Positions 19,720 to 31,880 of a stretch of DNA of 64,000 nucleotides are shown in pieces. Position 1 is the stretch's first letter. Every line of letters starts with the position of its first letter. This DNA is from Halichoerus grypus (taxonomy: Eukaryota > Chordata > Mammalia > Carnivora > Phocidae). Under the pieces are notes generated by a model. The model made no database searches. It saw nothing but the letters and a program-made list of their open reading frames with translations, and was not told the DNA's origin. The stretch is from assembly GCF_964656455.1 (NCBI RefSeq), contig NC_135718.1:54775008-54839007 (forward strand). The letters run 5' to 3'. The position numbers and the translations under genes were made by a program.

Positions 19720-20440
19720 TGTAGGCAGACTGAAAGTTGTGGTCCATGGAGCCCGGATGGTTTGTAAACAATTATGCTAGTCCAGAACTTCATTGGATCA
19801 TGAGTGAAGGCTGTCATCCCCACTGTGCCGCTGAGACTGGGACGTGGTCGCCACAGAGCTCGCGGGTGGTTTACAACCCACTGCCGCCGTGCTGATGTCT
19901 GGAAACACGGCTTGCACTCATCCCGGACCCGCAGGATAAAGAAAATAGCAATGAATCTACAGTTAACTCTATACCACACTAATGTCATCTGTTGTTTTTT
20001 GTTTTGTTTTTTGTTTTTTTAGCTTAAGGAAAATTTAGGAGAAAACGAGGTGCTTCATAGAATATTCTAATTGGGAGAAAATTTTATTTCCTCTTATTTC
20101 TGTTGTGAATTTTTAAAACATTTTTTAGAGCTAAGTGATAAAAAGCCCTTATAAGAAAGTATTTTTGTTTTTGCATAAAATTTAAATGTTTAATTTTTAA
20201 AATAATTTTCTAAGTCTCAACAGTTTCTGGAGAATTTTACTTTATTGGTAAACCTTCATTCTCTTTTATTTACTAGATTATATTTTTTAGAATGTGCCTT
20301 CTGACCTTTCAGTTTTATTTTTTTACGTTTATATCAAGTGTCTTTCTGATTTATTGCCTACTTAGTTGTGGAGAGATATTCATAAATCTCCTGTAAGTCT
20401 ACCAAAATGTTCTGTACGGGAGGCTGCCTCCTATTTGTGG
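19720..20440. other. AT-rich block of unknown nature
   Basis: 20000-20420 is strikingly AT-rich between GC-rich flanks, with TTTTGTTTT-type runs at 19993-20022. I see no clear reading frame, terminal repeats or duplication, and cannot match it to a named repeat. It may be an old transposon. Confidence 0.4.
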
Positions 20441-21029
20441 AATCCGTGGCAGAGAAGTGACCTTGTTTCCCCAGGAACAATTCAACATGAGCTCCAGCTC
20501 ATCAACTGACTGCCTGATGCCACAAATGCTCAGGCTACAGAGTGATGAGCTTCTGGTCAATGGCAGCATTCAAGCTGAGGAGGTGCCAGAGCAGGGAGGA
20601 CAGGCAAGAGGTTCAAGAGCAGACCCCTCACGCCTCAGCCCAAAATACCTCGTGAGTCTAAGTCTGTTTCTGAAGAACTGAATCGTCCCCATTCCGGTCT
20701 CAGTTTCCACAGCTGTAATCCAAAGCTCACAAGTCCCCACCTTCTTTGTCCCTGTCCCGACGCAGCAGCCGTGACCTCCATGCTTGGCAAACCCTGTGGG
20801 CCTTTCCAAAGCAGAGTTTGGCTCTTGGGACTGAAGTGGAAAGCTGCCCATCAGCTACTGACCCCAGCCCCATTCCTTTCTCCTCCCTCCCTGCCCACCG
20901 GGATGGACCCCAGACCCTCCTGCAAAATCCCAAGTCCCACCTCAGAACAAGATGTGACTCCAGGAACCACCACAACCAGCTGTGACCAGAGGCCCCCCAA
21001 AAGCAGCTTCCGAGCGGGCTACGCCCCTG

Positions 21030-21135
21030 GAGGCCAGCAAGTCCAACCCTCTCTTTCCACAGATGAGGAAACGGAGGCCCAGGGAGGGAACGCAATGTGT
21101 TCCAAGTCACAAGGACAGAACTGAAACCCAGAGCT
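21030..21135 (-). repeat. MIR fragment
   Basis: 'acagatgaggaaacggaggc' and 'ccagggagggaacgcaatg' are the antisense MIR core. Confidence 0.75.
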
Positions 21136-21481
21136 CCTGCCTCCCACGCGGAGGCTCCCTGGCTGGGCCCCGCCCCCTCTAGGCTGAGCAAAGGGGAAGG
21201 TTCTGTTGTGAGCACAGGGAGATGGTGTTGAGCAGATATTGCACAAGTGTGTAATTACGCTAGCCAAATCAGGGTGTGTGGTCACCCTGCCTGAGATAGC
21301 CAGTGGCTCTCACTGCAGAGACGGGATGCCGGGAAGGCCAATGGGTGGATCTCTGGGTGCAAAGCACTTGACATATAGTATCTCATTTAATCCTGACCCT
21401 AAAAAAAAAAAGAGGTGTCAACTCTTGGTACCAACTTGGTACCACATTAACAAGAAATCCAATGAAAAATGAGTAAAAGAT

Positions 21482-21590
21482 GGGGCACCTGGCTGGCTCG
21501 GCCAGTGGCGTATACGACTCTTGATCTTGGGGTTGTAGTTTCGAGCCCCATGTTGGGGTTAGAGGTTACTTAAAAATAAAACCCTTTTCT
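21482..21590 (+). mobile_element. SINEC, older short type
   Basis: Head 'ggggcacctggctggctcgg', then 'actcttgatcttggggttg' and 'gaggttacttaaaaataaaa'. The target copy AAAAATGAGTAAAAG lies just upstream and a second copy lies downstream at 21591-21605. Confidence 0.88.
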
Positions 21591-21605
21591 AAAAATGAGC
21601 AAAAG

Positions 21606-21800
21606 GGGTGCCTGGGTGGCTCAGTCGTTAAGCGTCTGCCTTCAGCTCAGGTCATGTGGGATCAAGCCCCGCATCGGGCTCCCTGCTCCGCCAGGAGCCT
21701 GCTTCTCTCTCTCCCTCTCCCACTCCCCGTGCTTGTGTTCCCTCTCTCCCTATGTCTCTCTCTGTCAAATAAACAAATGAAATCTTTAAAAAAAAAAAAT
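21606..21800 (+). mobile_element. SINEC, younger arctoid type
   Basis: Head 'ggtgcctgggtggctcagtc', body 'gctccctgctccgccaggag', poly-A tail. It inserted into the downstream duplication of the older SINE at 21482-21590, so its own flanks are the second and third copies of AAAAATGAGCAAAAG. Confidence 0.92.
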
Positions 21801-21816
21801 AAAAATGAGCAAAAGA

Positions 21817-22240
21817 TTTGAAGGTATATGCAAATGCCAAATAAGTATATAAATATACACCCGGCACCATTCATCCTCAGGGAAACACATTAGACTAACA
21901 AACGTTAAAAGACCAACACCAGTAAGCTCTGGTGAGGATGTGCAGCAAAGTGGGTCTCAGATGTGGCCACTGAAGTGTAAGATCATACAGCCACTCTAGA
22001 AGACAGCTTTACCATTTCTAACGATCCAGCAATGTCACCGGGATGTGCTAGAGGTGTAAAACGCACACAGATTTCAAGGAGTTAGTACCAAAAAAAGTAA
22101 ACTATCCCATTAACAATCTCTTATGTTGATACATGTCAAAATGATTCTATGTTGATATATTGGGTTAAACAACGTTATTAAAATTACATTCATCTATTTC
22201 TTTTCACATTCTTAATGCGACTAAAATGACACAGGCGGCC
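21817..22240 (+). mobile_element. Old L1 3' end
   Basis: 'acagccactctagaagacag', 'cgatccagcaatgtcaccgg', then the 3' UTR words 'gttgatatattgggttaaac' and 'attaaaattacattcatct'. It is the target into which two SINEs inserted. Confidence 0.7.
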
Positions 22241-23164
22241 CACGGGACATTTCTCCGGGACAGCGCTGCTGAGTCTCCGTGCTCCTCGGTCCAGCGCGCA
22301 CCCCTCGGGTCGCGGGGGGCCGTCAGGGTAGAGCCCCACACCTGCTGCAGGGAAGAACTTAATGACCCTGTTCCGGGCACGGGGACTCCCCGGGAAGCCC
22401 GTGCCAGCATTCTCACTTATCAGAGAAGTGGGGACTCACGGAAGCTGCAAGTGACTCTCTAATGGCCCAGGACCTAGTCGGGGACACAGCGGCTCCAATT
22501 CCAGGAAGCGCGGGCTCTGGGGCCCAAGACTGGCGGATTCATGTCTCCACCACTCCTTAGTGACTCTCGGTGTGTGGCCACCTTCCCCGGGTGTCAGTTT
22601 AGGAGGGGCGTCCCTGTGCCTCCTGAGTTGGGCTGTATGAGGCTGAAATCAGTGAGTGCCTAGAAAGCAATAGCTAGCCAACCTGACGCACAGCAGGGGC
22701 TCCGACTCATCACCACCCCCCCCCCACGGCCCCATCCTCATGCACGTCTGTCCCCTCCTTCCCACGTCCCCTCCCTGCCACCGCTGGGTGTGAACCTCCC
22801 GGACGGGGCTGGGGGCCTCACCCAGACAAGGCCTATTAAATGGAAGCGTTGGGAGGAATAGGTGGGCTCAGCGGAAGGCTGGCTCCGATCCCACGCAAGC
22901 AACAGGGCAGAGCGGGCTTAACACACAGTTCTAACTCCCCATTTCACTCGGTCAGTCCAGGAGGCCACTAGGGAGGTTTCCATCCGCTCCTGGCTGTCAC
23001 CATGAACCTGGAGAGCCCTGCTCTGTGTGGCTTTGGGCAAGTCCTCTGCCCACTCTGGAACTCTCCCCACAGAAGAACGGGTTTGCCCCCTCTCTCTCCC
23101 TCCCACCTCTGCCACCACCCGGTCCAGACCCCCCAGCTCCTCCCTTTCGCTCCTGTCCCCCCAC

Positions 23165-23690
23165 AATCCATCCTCCATGCGGCAGCCAGAGGATCCTTTA
23201 AAACCCGGAATCAGGTCACACTGCAACATCCAGGCCTGTCCCCTGCTGAGGAGGCCCCGCCCCTCAGCCCTCACTCACCCTGTGTCCTCCTTGCCTCCAC
23301 GCTCCAGCCACAGGCCACAGGGCCCTCTTTCTTCCAGCGCCCCAGGCCCACGCCTACTCATAAAGGCTGTGCACCTCCCACCCCTCTGCCTGGAACCTTC
23401 TTCAGCTTGTTCACACGGCTGCCCCCTCCTGTGGTCTTGGCTCAAATGTCCCCGCTCAGGGAGGCCTCTCTGAGCCTCTGATGACGCTGTCTGCCCACAG
23501 CACCCCACACCACAGTCCCTGTCCATCCACGAGCCCTTTTATTTCTCGGCTGCCTCACTGACGGCGTGTGTGTCACCTCAGTCTCCCCCGTCCCTCTCCA
23601 GCAGTGCCTGACTGGTCCACACGGCGGCCCCAGCACCAGGACAGCGCCCGGCAGATGCTCAGGAAATATTTATGAGATGAGCATATGACC
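23165..23690 (+). repeat. L2 LINE 3' end
   Basis: A long colinear match to the L2 3' pattern: 'cccctctgcctggaaccttc', 'ttggctcaaatgtccccgct', 'agggaggcctctctgagcct', 'atgctcaggaaatatttatg'. C-rich, T-poor sequence at 23780-23940 follows. Confidence 0.85.
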
Positions 23691-24559
23691 AGCCTCAGGC
23701 ACCTGCAGCTTCTAGGCCTCCGAGAGGAGCGAGCAATGGCACCGAGGAGCAGGTCTCAGTCCTTCACAAGAGGGTGAGGGGAAGTCACTCCCCCCCAGTC
23801 CTCCTCTCCCCTGGACTGCCCTCCTCCCCCACCCCACCCCCACCCTCCCACATTCCACCCACCCCTCCAGGTTAAAGCCCAGCGCCTCCAGGAAGCCCTC
23901 CCTGACGACACACCCACACCCCCCCCCCCAACACCCACAGCCCATTGTGATCATCGCAAGATGGAACACTCCATTCCCTTCCATGGCATGCTCTTCCTGG
24001 CAGGGGCCATCCTGTGTCCTTCCTGGCTCCGTCAGCTGCCTGGCTCAGGGGAGGGGCCGTACACATAATGACGGAACAAATCAGCTCCACCTCGTTACCT
24101 CCCCACCCCGCCTGGCTCCTCGGTGATGGGAACAAGGGCGGTACCCCACAACAAGGAGGCACAAAAGACAGGAAGGATGTTTACTTACTCCTGAGTGGGG
24201 GCACCGAGTGATGTATTTACTTTCCGTTTGCTTATCCATCGCTTCTCGATTTCCACCGATGCACAGGATTACTTTGGGAACGTTGTTTTGAAGTCCAGTT
24301 ATTTGTAATGGTTTCAGAGTTGGACAAAGGTCACAGCGCCTCACCTAGGGTGCCCCCTCGCCCCCCACTGCGCTCCTCCAGCTCTGTGTCTTTGTCCCCC
24401 GCCCGAGTCCCGCCGCCCATTGCCATCCACGTTCCCACAATAATCACTCCACTCATACAGCCTGGTGGGATTTTTCATGTCTTTGCGGGGTTTTGGTCTT
24501 TGCTAATGTCAACAACCTCAAAAGGAAGTGAGACAGGGTTTATGACCCGCCCCCCCCAA

Positions 24560-24660
24560 CTTCACAGCAGAGGACGCAGCTAAGCAGGGCCAAGGACAGG
24601 AATTTCCCCAGGCTCCACAGCTCAGTAGCGGCAGAGTCACGTGGCTTCTGCCGCGTGGCC
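24560..24660 (-). repeat. MIR-like fragment
   Basis: 'ccccaggctccacagctcag' and 'tagcggcagagtcacgtggc' follow antisense MIR order. It is short and uncertain. Confidence 0.4.
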
Positions 24661-25479
24661 CATCGTCTCATATCTCTGAGGGTCACCCAAACCTATCCCT
24701 CCGCCACCTCCATCCCTCAGCCTCCTTCTTTTGAAAACTAGGAGATCAGAATATAAAATAAAGCCACCAGGGGTCTGGGATCGCAGGAGAACTTCATCTG
24801 CTAAACTGCGTGTTTCCAAAATGTTTTCACTTTTTTTCTAAACTGAAAACACAAAGGTCTAAAAGCTAAAACCAGAAGGTGGAGGAATGTCTGGAAATAT
24901 TAGCACGTATGCAGCAGGTGGACTGTCACTGCGGGGTGGGCCTGGAGCTCTGGGCTTCAGCCTGCAAGCAGCAGGGAGCCTTTGAGGGTCCGGGTTCTGG
25001 CCAGGGAGAAGCCATCCTTGTCACCCCCTGAGATGACACTGGGGTGGGCTTGGAGCCAGGAGTGGACAGAGTGGGCAGAGGGTCTGGGCAGCCCACTGAG
25101 GAGCTGTGGCAAGTGGGGGCCAGCAAGGGGCAGCAGGTCCCACTGTAGATGGAGCGCCCGAGCTGGGAGACGCTGCAGGGTGGGGGCTAGCCTCCCTCCC
25201 GGCTCCCCTAACAGGCCGAGGACAGAGAAGCGGCTCCTGCCAGCTCTGTGGCCAGCCAACACCTTGGCCCTTGTCACCACATGCTCCAGCATGGCCCCTG
25301 AGGCTCCTGGAATTTGGGACCCTCAGGAAGGAAAAGGGTCCTCTCCAGCACCCCTAGTTGCCTGCCTCCAAGCCTGGGGAGCCCCACCACCACCTCTGAA
25401 ACTCCCCTGTAGGTCAGCTCTGCCTGACAGAAAGCTCTGTCTCTATGCGAGCTTGGATTAGGGAAGGGGGAAAGATTAT

Positions 25480-25800
25480 AATGAACATTCTGGGGACAAG
25501 TGGGAAATTTTGAATATGGATTGCATGTTGGATAAATAAGTTAACTCCTTGGGTGTGATGATATGGTGGATACTGTGCTCCTGGGAGACCCAAGATGAAG
25601 TGTCTAGAGATGAAGCACCTTGATGTCTGTCAGTTTTAGGTGGCTGAGAGACAGAGACAGACAGCACAAGCAAATGGAGCGAACAACAGCCACCAGCGAG
25701 GACAGCCACTAACTATACTCTCCTCTCAACTCTTCTGGAGGCTTGAAAGTTTTCCAAATATAAAACTGGGGATGAAAACATTTTTTAAATGAAAGTTTTA
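25480..25800 (+). mobile_element. Old LINE 3' UTR-like fragment
   Basis: 'gggacaagtgggaaattttg', 'atatggattgcatgttggat' and 'aactcttctggaggcttgaa' with terminal 'ccaaatataaaactggggat' recall an L1 3' UTR of old mammalian type. Family assignment is tentative. Confidence 0.5.
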
Positions 25801-25813
25801 AAAAGTTAAGCTG

Positions 25814-26010
25814 TGGGGCGCCTGGTTGGCTCAGTCGTTAAGCGTCTGCCTTCGGCTCAGGTCATGATTCCGGGGTTCTGGGATCGAGCCCCGCATCGGG
25901 CTCCCTGCTCAGCGGGAAGCCTGCTTCTCCCTCTCCCACTCCCCCTGCTTGTGTTCCCTCTCTCGCTGTGTCTCTCTCTGTCAAATAAATAAAATCTTTT
26001 AAAAAAAAAA
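25814..26010 (+). mobile_element. SINEC
   Basis: Head 'tggggcgcctggttggctca', body 'gctccctgctcagcgggaag', tail of A. The 13-bp duplication AAAAGTTAAGCTG is perfect at 25801-25813 and 26011-26023, so this copy is relatively young. Confidence 0.95.
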
Positions 26011-26794
26011 AAAAGTTAAGCTGCCTCACAAGAAGCGAGTCTTCCACACATTCCCCCAGGTTCTCCCCCGTGAAGACGCAGGAAGCATCTCATCTAGAGG
26101 GAGGAGGTTCGTAGTCCGAAGGCCAAAGCGGTTGCTTGATCCCTGCAGGTTTATTTTCCACTCTAATTAGCTGCCAGTACTTAAAAATCAAGGGGTTTCG
26201 AATAAAAGTGCAGATGTCTGGTTTCTCCTGAAGTGGCATGCAAGCCCAGGGCACCGCGGCAGGGAGGCAGTCCTGGGGCCCTCCCTGGCCTCGAGGGGGT
26301 GGGCAAGGGTTCCCTGGGGCAGCCCTGCATTCGCGGCATCCTCTCCACCTGTCACAGCACCTGCAGCCCCTCTGCGAGCCCCCAAGTCTGTGAGTCCCCT
26401 GGCCTCCCTGCCACCCTCCAGTGGGGGGAGCGTGTCCTCTCCCTGCGGCCCCAGCAGCCCAGACACAGGCCACACTTCCCGGGCAGACTCTGACCCCCTC
26501 AGGAGAGGCTGGTGCACCTCCCTTGTTCTGACTGATGCCACTGGGCTGCCTCCTAACCCCCAGAGAGCTTCTCTGCTCCCTCTTGCTGGCCCTGGGGCAT
26601 GGGGCTTTCTGGTCCCAAGTCAAGACTGACCTCCCCTAGGGGGAAATCTCCCTGGGGGAGACTGGCCCCACTTCTTGGCCTGGGGGCGTCCTTGGGTTTG
26701 ACCAAAATGCCCACTATGCCTCCACCCCCTCCCTCCCTGCCATGTGTATTAAACAAACCAGATGAGGGGCAGGAGCCCCCTCCCTATCTCCCCT

Positions 26795-27155
26795 CAGGTA
26801 CCTGTGACCAGTCCCAGCTAATGGGACATAAGGGGCAATGTCACGTGGCAAGTTCCAGAATCTTCCCTATGAGCCCCCCCTTTCCTCCCTTCCTCCATCC
26901 TGCTGTCTGGAACACAGATGTGATGACTGAAGTTTCACAGCCATCTTGAACCACGAGCACGTGAAGCCACACCCTCTGAATGGGAGAGGTCAAGTTCCCC
27001 CAAGGAATCCGAGGAGTGGAACCACCACCCCAGGCGTGGGCTGCAAAGCTCTGGGTTTGGACAGGACATAGAAATCAACTTCCATCTTGTATAAACCATT
27101 GTTATTTGGCTTGTCCTATTACTCGCAGCCAAATCTAATCCTGACTAACGCACTC
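26795..27155 (+). repeat. Old interspersed repeat, same family as 14082-14330
   Basis: 'cccagctaatgggacataag' and 'aagttccagaatcttcccta' align with the copy in intron 2. This copy continues through 'cacagccatcttgaaccacg' to 'ttgttatttggcttgtccta' and 'gcagccaaatctaatcctga'. It looks LTR-like; family not asserted. Confidence 0.55.
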
Positions 27156-28894
27156 CATTATTTTTAGGTTTGACCCTCAGTGACCGCACGCCACATGGCA
27201 AAAAGACAGAACTTACTTCTCTCCCCTCTCGCAGGAGAATGTCAAGTTTCCCTGCTCGTAAGAGTCAGGCAGAGCGACACCAGGATCCTGTGAGCCCAGC
27301 CCGTGCTGGGGTGTGGGGGTTCACAGAATACAGAAGACATGTCTCCAGCCACCAGGGCCCACGGCGGGGCTGAGGAGATGCACACAGGACACCATTAGAG
27401 CACCAAAGATTGCTAGATGGTGTGGTGCAGCAGCTCTCCCCAAATCAGCCGCAGAGATTTAGAAGCTCCAAGCAGCTAAATGTTTGTTCCATCCTACAGA
27501 GAGAGGCTTGGCCTCCATGGCTCCAAAAAGGCAGAGAGAGACTGACTACAGGTGTCTCCCCATCTGGAGTCTCTCTTTGGCCCTCCTGGGCTGTTCTGGA
27601 AAACAAAAAGGTGTTATCTGGATGGGAGGTCCCCTGCCTGTTGGATTTTTCAGGGAGGAGCGAGAGGAGGGGGATGTAAAACTCCCCAGGGAGGGCCCAG
27701 TCAGCTCTGGGAGGGCAGTCATTCTGCTCCTGAAAGAGTATGAGGCACCGTCCATCTCCAGGTTCCATGCACCTGGGATTGGGGGGAAGGGGAGCCAAAA
27801 TGCCAGTGGGGAAGACCCTGGGAGAACAGAATTAAGAGTACATGGACATGCTCACCTGCTCAGCTCCAAGAAGTTGGCCATCTGGGCATTTCAGTGTCAG
27901 TAGAAATCTATAGAGTTTCCTGAGACCCCACCCAGGGCTCTGGGCCTGCTGATACTCACCTGGCCACTTCCAGGGACTGGGCCCCAAAGGGCCAGTGAGA
28001 CCTTAGGCTGGATCCCCACTTCTGACCTCCAGTAATGTCATGAGGGCCTGAGGCATCCTTTCAAGAAGCTGTGAAAATCCATGACCCAATTCTGGGGCCT
28101 GTCCCCATCCTTGCACTTCTGTGGCTTTCAGTCTAGACTCCCTTGCCCGGCATTCAAGATCCCCCCCTTCCCACCTTCAGCACCCACCCTAACCTCCACA
28201 TCCCCAACCTTCCAGGCAAATCCCGGTCCCAGATGCCGTACAGTACAGAGCAGCAAAAGCCCCAGGAGACGTTCCTCTCCAGCTTGGGCTTTCCGAGAGG
28301 TCTCAAGTTCCGCACAGCCCTCTCTGGACCATACTTCATTGCCGTCTGGAAAGTGAGGGGGCTGGACAGGATGGGAGGCTTTCCAACATTCTAGCAGCTG
28401 AGCCCTTTCAATCCTTGATGAAAGTCCAATGTGCAACACAGCCTGATGTGCAATACAGCCAGAAGCAGAGCCGCTCTGCCAGGAGCCAGCCCAGGAAGGG
28501 AGATGCAGAGCCTCCTGCCCCCAGCCCCACCACGCGGCTGCTCCTAGGGAGGAATGCTCCAGAGCTACTGGCCAGAGATGCTCAAAGCCCCTTCCTGCTC
28601 AGACCTCCCAGGACACATCCAGCAGTTCCCTGCCCCCGTGCATCTGTCATCCCTGGTCCCAGAGCCAGGAACACCATCCATTCCCTCACCCCCTCATGCC
28701 CTCCACCAACGCCCGGTGGAAATGCCCCCTCTTCCTGCAAGCCTTCCAGCCTGCAGCCTGGGCCCCACGTGACCCCAGGCTGAGCTCCCTGGCCTGGTGT
28801 TTGGTAAGCACATGCTCCGTCTCCCCGCTCTGGATCCAGTGCTCCTCCAGGGCCCCCACAGAGCCAAGCCCACCATAGCTGTAGGTTCCATATG

Positions 28895-29065
28895 TCTTTT
28901 TCCTAAATAAATTTCACGTTCACTACCTCATTTCCACTTCAGAACAATCCTCTGAGAAAGGCAGACATGTCGGCCACTGTGCCAGTCAGCAGATGGAAAC
29001 ACTGAGGCTTCAGAGAGTTCACGACGTGACAGAACAACAGAACCAGGCCTCTGGCACACCCGGGG
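28895..29065 (-). repeat. MIR
   Basis: 'gcagatggaaacactgaggc' and 'cagaaccaggcctctggcac' are the antisense MIR core. Confidence 0.7.
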
Positions 29066-29453
29066 CTCTTTCTACCGCATCATCCTCCCACCCTCCCCCA
29101 TTTCCCCTGACACTACCCTCACTTTCCCAAGAGACAATGGGAAGCGTAAACCAGGAACCTGGTGGAAGGCAGAGAACAAGCTGGACCCCGAGAAGAGGAC
29201 CCCTTCCAGGGCCACGGCCTGTCATGTGCACCCCAGGCAGCCAGATGCCCAGGGCGGGTAACAATGGAGCTAAAAATAGGGCAGGAGGCTGAGTGGCCAG
29301 CTGCCGGAAACATCTGCCTCAGCTGCAGAACAAACATGACGGAAGTCACCACTGCGGAGTCCCCTACTGTGGGGCAGGGGACAGCTGGGGGCGGGGGAGG
29401 GGAGGGTAAAACCCTCAGGTCTGCACCCAGGGCAGGGGCCTTGTGGCTCCAAA

Positions 29454-29487
29454 CACACGCACGCGCGCACACACACACACACACAGT
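29454..29487. repeat. (CA)n microsatellite, with CG interruptions
   Basis: Alternating CA with an ACGCGCG stretch at its left end. Confidence 0.9.
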
Positions 29488-29544
29488 GTAAATCCACCTT
29501 GTGCACCAACACGTATCTCGTAGTCAGAGTCAGACGCACCTTCG

Positions 29545-29675
29545 AGTCCCCAGTCTGTTCCTCTCATTTTACAGAAGAGGACACTGAGGTCCAGAGTAGG
29601 CCAGACAACTGCCCAGAGGCAGTTGGACAGCAGGGCGAGGACCGGGGATCTCTGACCCTTGCCTCTGCAGGTCCC
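29545..29675 (-). repeat. MIR
   Basis: 'attttacagaagaggacact' and 'caactgcccagaggcagttgg', slightly trimmed, are antisense MIR wording. Confidence 0.65.
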
Positions 29676-30204
29676 GGCCCATCTGCCTCCCTGAGCACGT
29701 CCATCCAGGGCCGGGAGGAAGAGCTCTCCTGCCCCACAGAATGAAGCACACCAAGCAGAGGAGACAGATCAGCATAAAAGACTTCAGTTTAGACTCAAGG
29801 AGGAACTACAGAGCGATCCATGACTTCTGCCAAGCAGACCCAGCCTCCCCTTCCAGCCTCGTGCTCCCCAGCCCCCACCCTTGTCCTCTCAACTCTAGCC
29901 AAAGTGAAATTCTTACAGTCCCGGGCACAGACATCTCAACGGGCCTTTGCAAATAATTAGCAACAACAAAAATAATAATAAAGCAGAGGTGCATCTTACT
30001 AGGCCAGGGGATTAGGTTGGGGCGTTCTAGAATCTCCGTAAGGCAGGAACTGTGCCTTCGGAAATTCTTCCTATAACCATGAAGGCCAAGGCTGGGCCAG
30101 CTCTCCATGGGTCCCACGCAGTCAGCTTTCCCTCTAGCGAGATGATACAGACGCCAGTGTGTTCTGCTGAGCGGCACATGAGGTTGAGAGCCGCACACGG
30201 CCTC

Positions 30205-30420
30205 ACGCTCATTCACTCCACAGCTTCCTGCCCCGCGTGCTCCCTCTGCCTAGCAGACCCCCATCCCCTCAACCAAGGAGCCTCCTTCACGTCCCCCAGG
30301 CCACATCCCCCAGGGCCGTTGCCTCCATGAAGCCCACCAGGCCGGGGCCGGGGCTGGCCTTCGACGGTACCCTGCTGCTTGGCACAAAGAGCCACTTGAA
30401 TGAACGAAACTGGACAGATG
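30205..30420 (+). repeat. L2 relic
   Basis: 'tgctccctctgcctagcaga', 'gggccgttgcctccatgaag' and a terminal 'cacttgaatgaacgaaactg' follow the L2 3' order. The match is weak. Confidence 0.5.
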
Positions 30421-31195
30421 TCTGAAGAACACCGAGAAAAGGTCAGCTCTGCGGGTGTCCATGCTGCAAGCGCACATGACACAGCACAGGTGGGTGTTAG
30501 CCCAGGGCCCAGGGCCCAGCAGGTACTCTGTAAATGCAGCCCTGTTTGAACCAGCATAAGAAAACGGGGCCCGGGGGAAGGACGCTGACCCCTGGGTCCC
30601 ACATGGCAGAGAAGGTTAATGAGGAAGGGACATGAAGGCCAGAGGCTGTGGAGACCCCTTCAAGCCAGGCAGGGGGGAGGGTGACTCTGAGGGCCCCCGT
30701 CTGAGAAACAGACCCCACCCCTGCAGGAGAATTGCCTGGCTGAGACCCCTGGGTCTCTCCTGTCGACTCTCTCTCTCTCTCTCCTTGCCTCCCAGAGGAA
30801 CAAGAAGAAAGGGGCACCTCAAAAGTCCCCTGGACTCCTCATTCACTCCTAAGGACTGAACACATTAGCAGATTTGAAGGATTTGAAATCACAAATGATG
30901 AACTAACCGCAAGTGGCTTACATCTCCACCTCCCACCCCAGGGTGCACTTTCAGGTTTGTTACCGGGGACAGGATAATTGTGGCAGTGGGCAAGACATCC
31001 CAGAGCCCAAGAGAGGCCCAGGCCCTGCACAGAAGCCATTCCCCTACCACCTGACCCACAGTTCCCACCACATGCTCCGCAGAGCCGGGGTCCCCAGTGC
31101 CTTCCAGGTGTCCTCAAGGTCAAGACTAGTCTCAGGACAGTACCAAGTATCATCGCCTTCTCACCATGAGTGAAGACATTGATGGAGCAAAAGCT

Positions 31196-31251
31196 ACAGG
31201 TGAGACTCAGCAGGAGGTGAGACGCAGCAGGAGGTGAGACTCAGCAGGAGG
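31196..31251 (+). repeat. 17-18 bp tandem repeat, 3 copies
   Basis: GTGAGACTCAGCAGGAG occurs three times in a row, the middle copy carrying C-to-G at one site. It is a small minisatellite next to a SINE cluster. Confidence 0.9.
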
Positions 31252-31320
31252 CATGGCACTGGCCCCCAACCAGGCTGCCCGTCACTCAGAGTGACAAAAT
31301 ATGCCAGAAGGTCTTGATGA

Positions 31321-31425
31321 GGGGCACCTGGCTGGCTCAATCAATGGAGCATGCAACTCTTGATCTCAATGTTATGGGTTTGAGCCCCATGTTGGGTGTA
31401 GAGATTACTTAAAAATAAAATCTTA
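31321..31425 (+). mobile_element. SINEC, older short type
   Basis: 'ggggcacctggctggctcaa' to 'gagattacttaaaaataaaa'. It is the first of three head-to-tail SINEs. Its tail was the target for the next one. Confidence 0.9.
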
Positions 31426-31428
31426 AAT

Positions 31429-31649
31429 GGGCGCCTGGGTGGCTCAGTTGGTTAAGCGACTGCCTTCGGCTCAGGTCATGATCCTGGAGTCCCAGGATCG
31501 AGTCCCGCATCAGGCTCCCTGCTCAGCAGGGAGTCTGCTTCTCCCTCTCCTGCTCCCCACTCTTGTGCTCTCTCTCTCTCTCTCACTCTCTCTCTCAAAT
31601 AAATAAATAAAATCTTTAAAAAAAATTAAAATTAAAAAAATAAATAAAT
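31429..31649 (+). mobile_element. SINEC inserted in the tail of the preceding SINEC
   Basis: Head 'gggcgcctgggtggctcagt'. The tail word AAAAATAAAATCTTA of the older SINE is duplicated at 31411-31425 and 31650-31664, proving a later insertion. Confidence 0.93.
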
Positions 31650-31677
31650 AAAAATAAAATCTTAAAAAAAAAGTCTT

Positions 31678-31880
31678 GGGGCGCCTGGGTGGCTCAGTGG
31701 TTAAGCGTCTGCCTTTGGCTCAGGTCATGATCTCAGGGTCCTGGGATCGAGCCCCACTTCGGGCTTCTGGCTCAGCAGGAAGCCTGCTTCTCCCTCTCCC
31801 ACTCCCCTTGCTTGTGTTCCCTCTCTTGCTGTGTCTCTCTGTCAAATAAATAAATAAAATCTTTAAACAAACAAAAAAAA
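31678..31880 (+). mobile_element. SINEC, third of cluster
   Basis: Head 'ggggcgcctgggtggctcag' and tail 'aaatctttaaacaaacaaaa'. AAAAAAAAGT flanks it on both sides. Confidence 0.92.
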
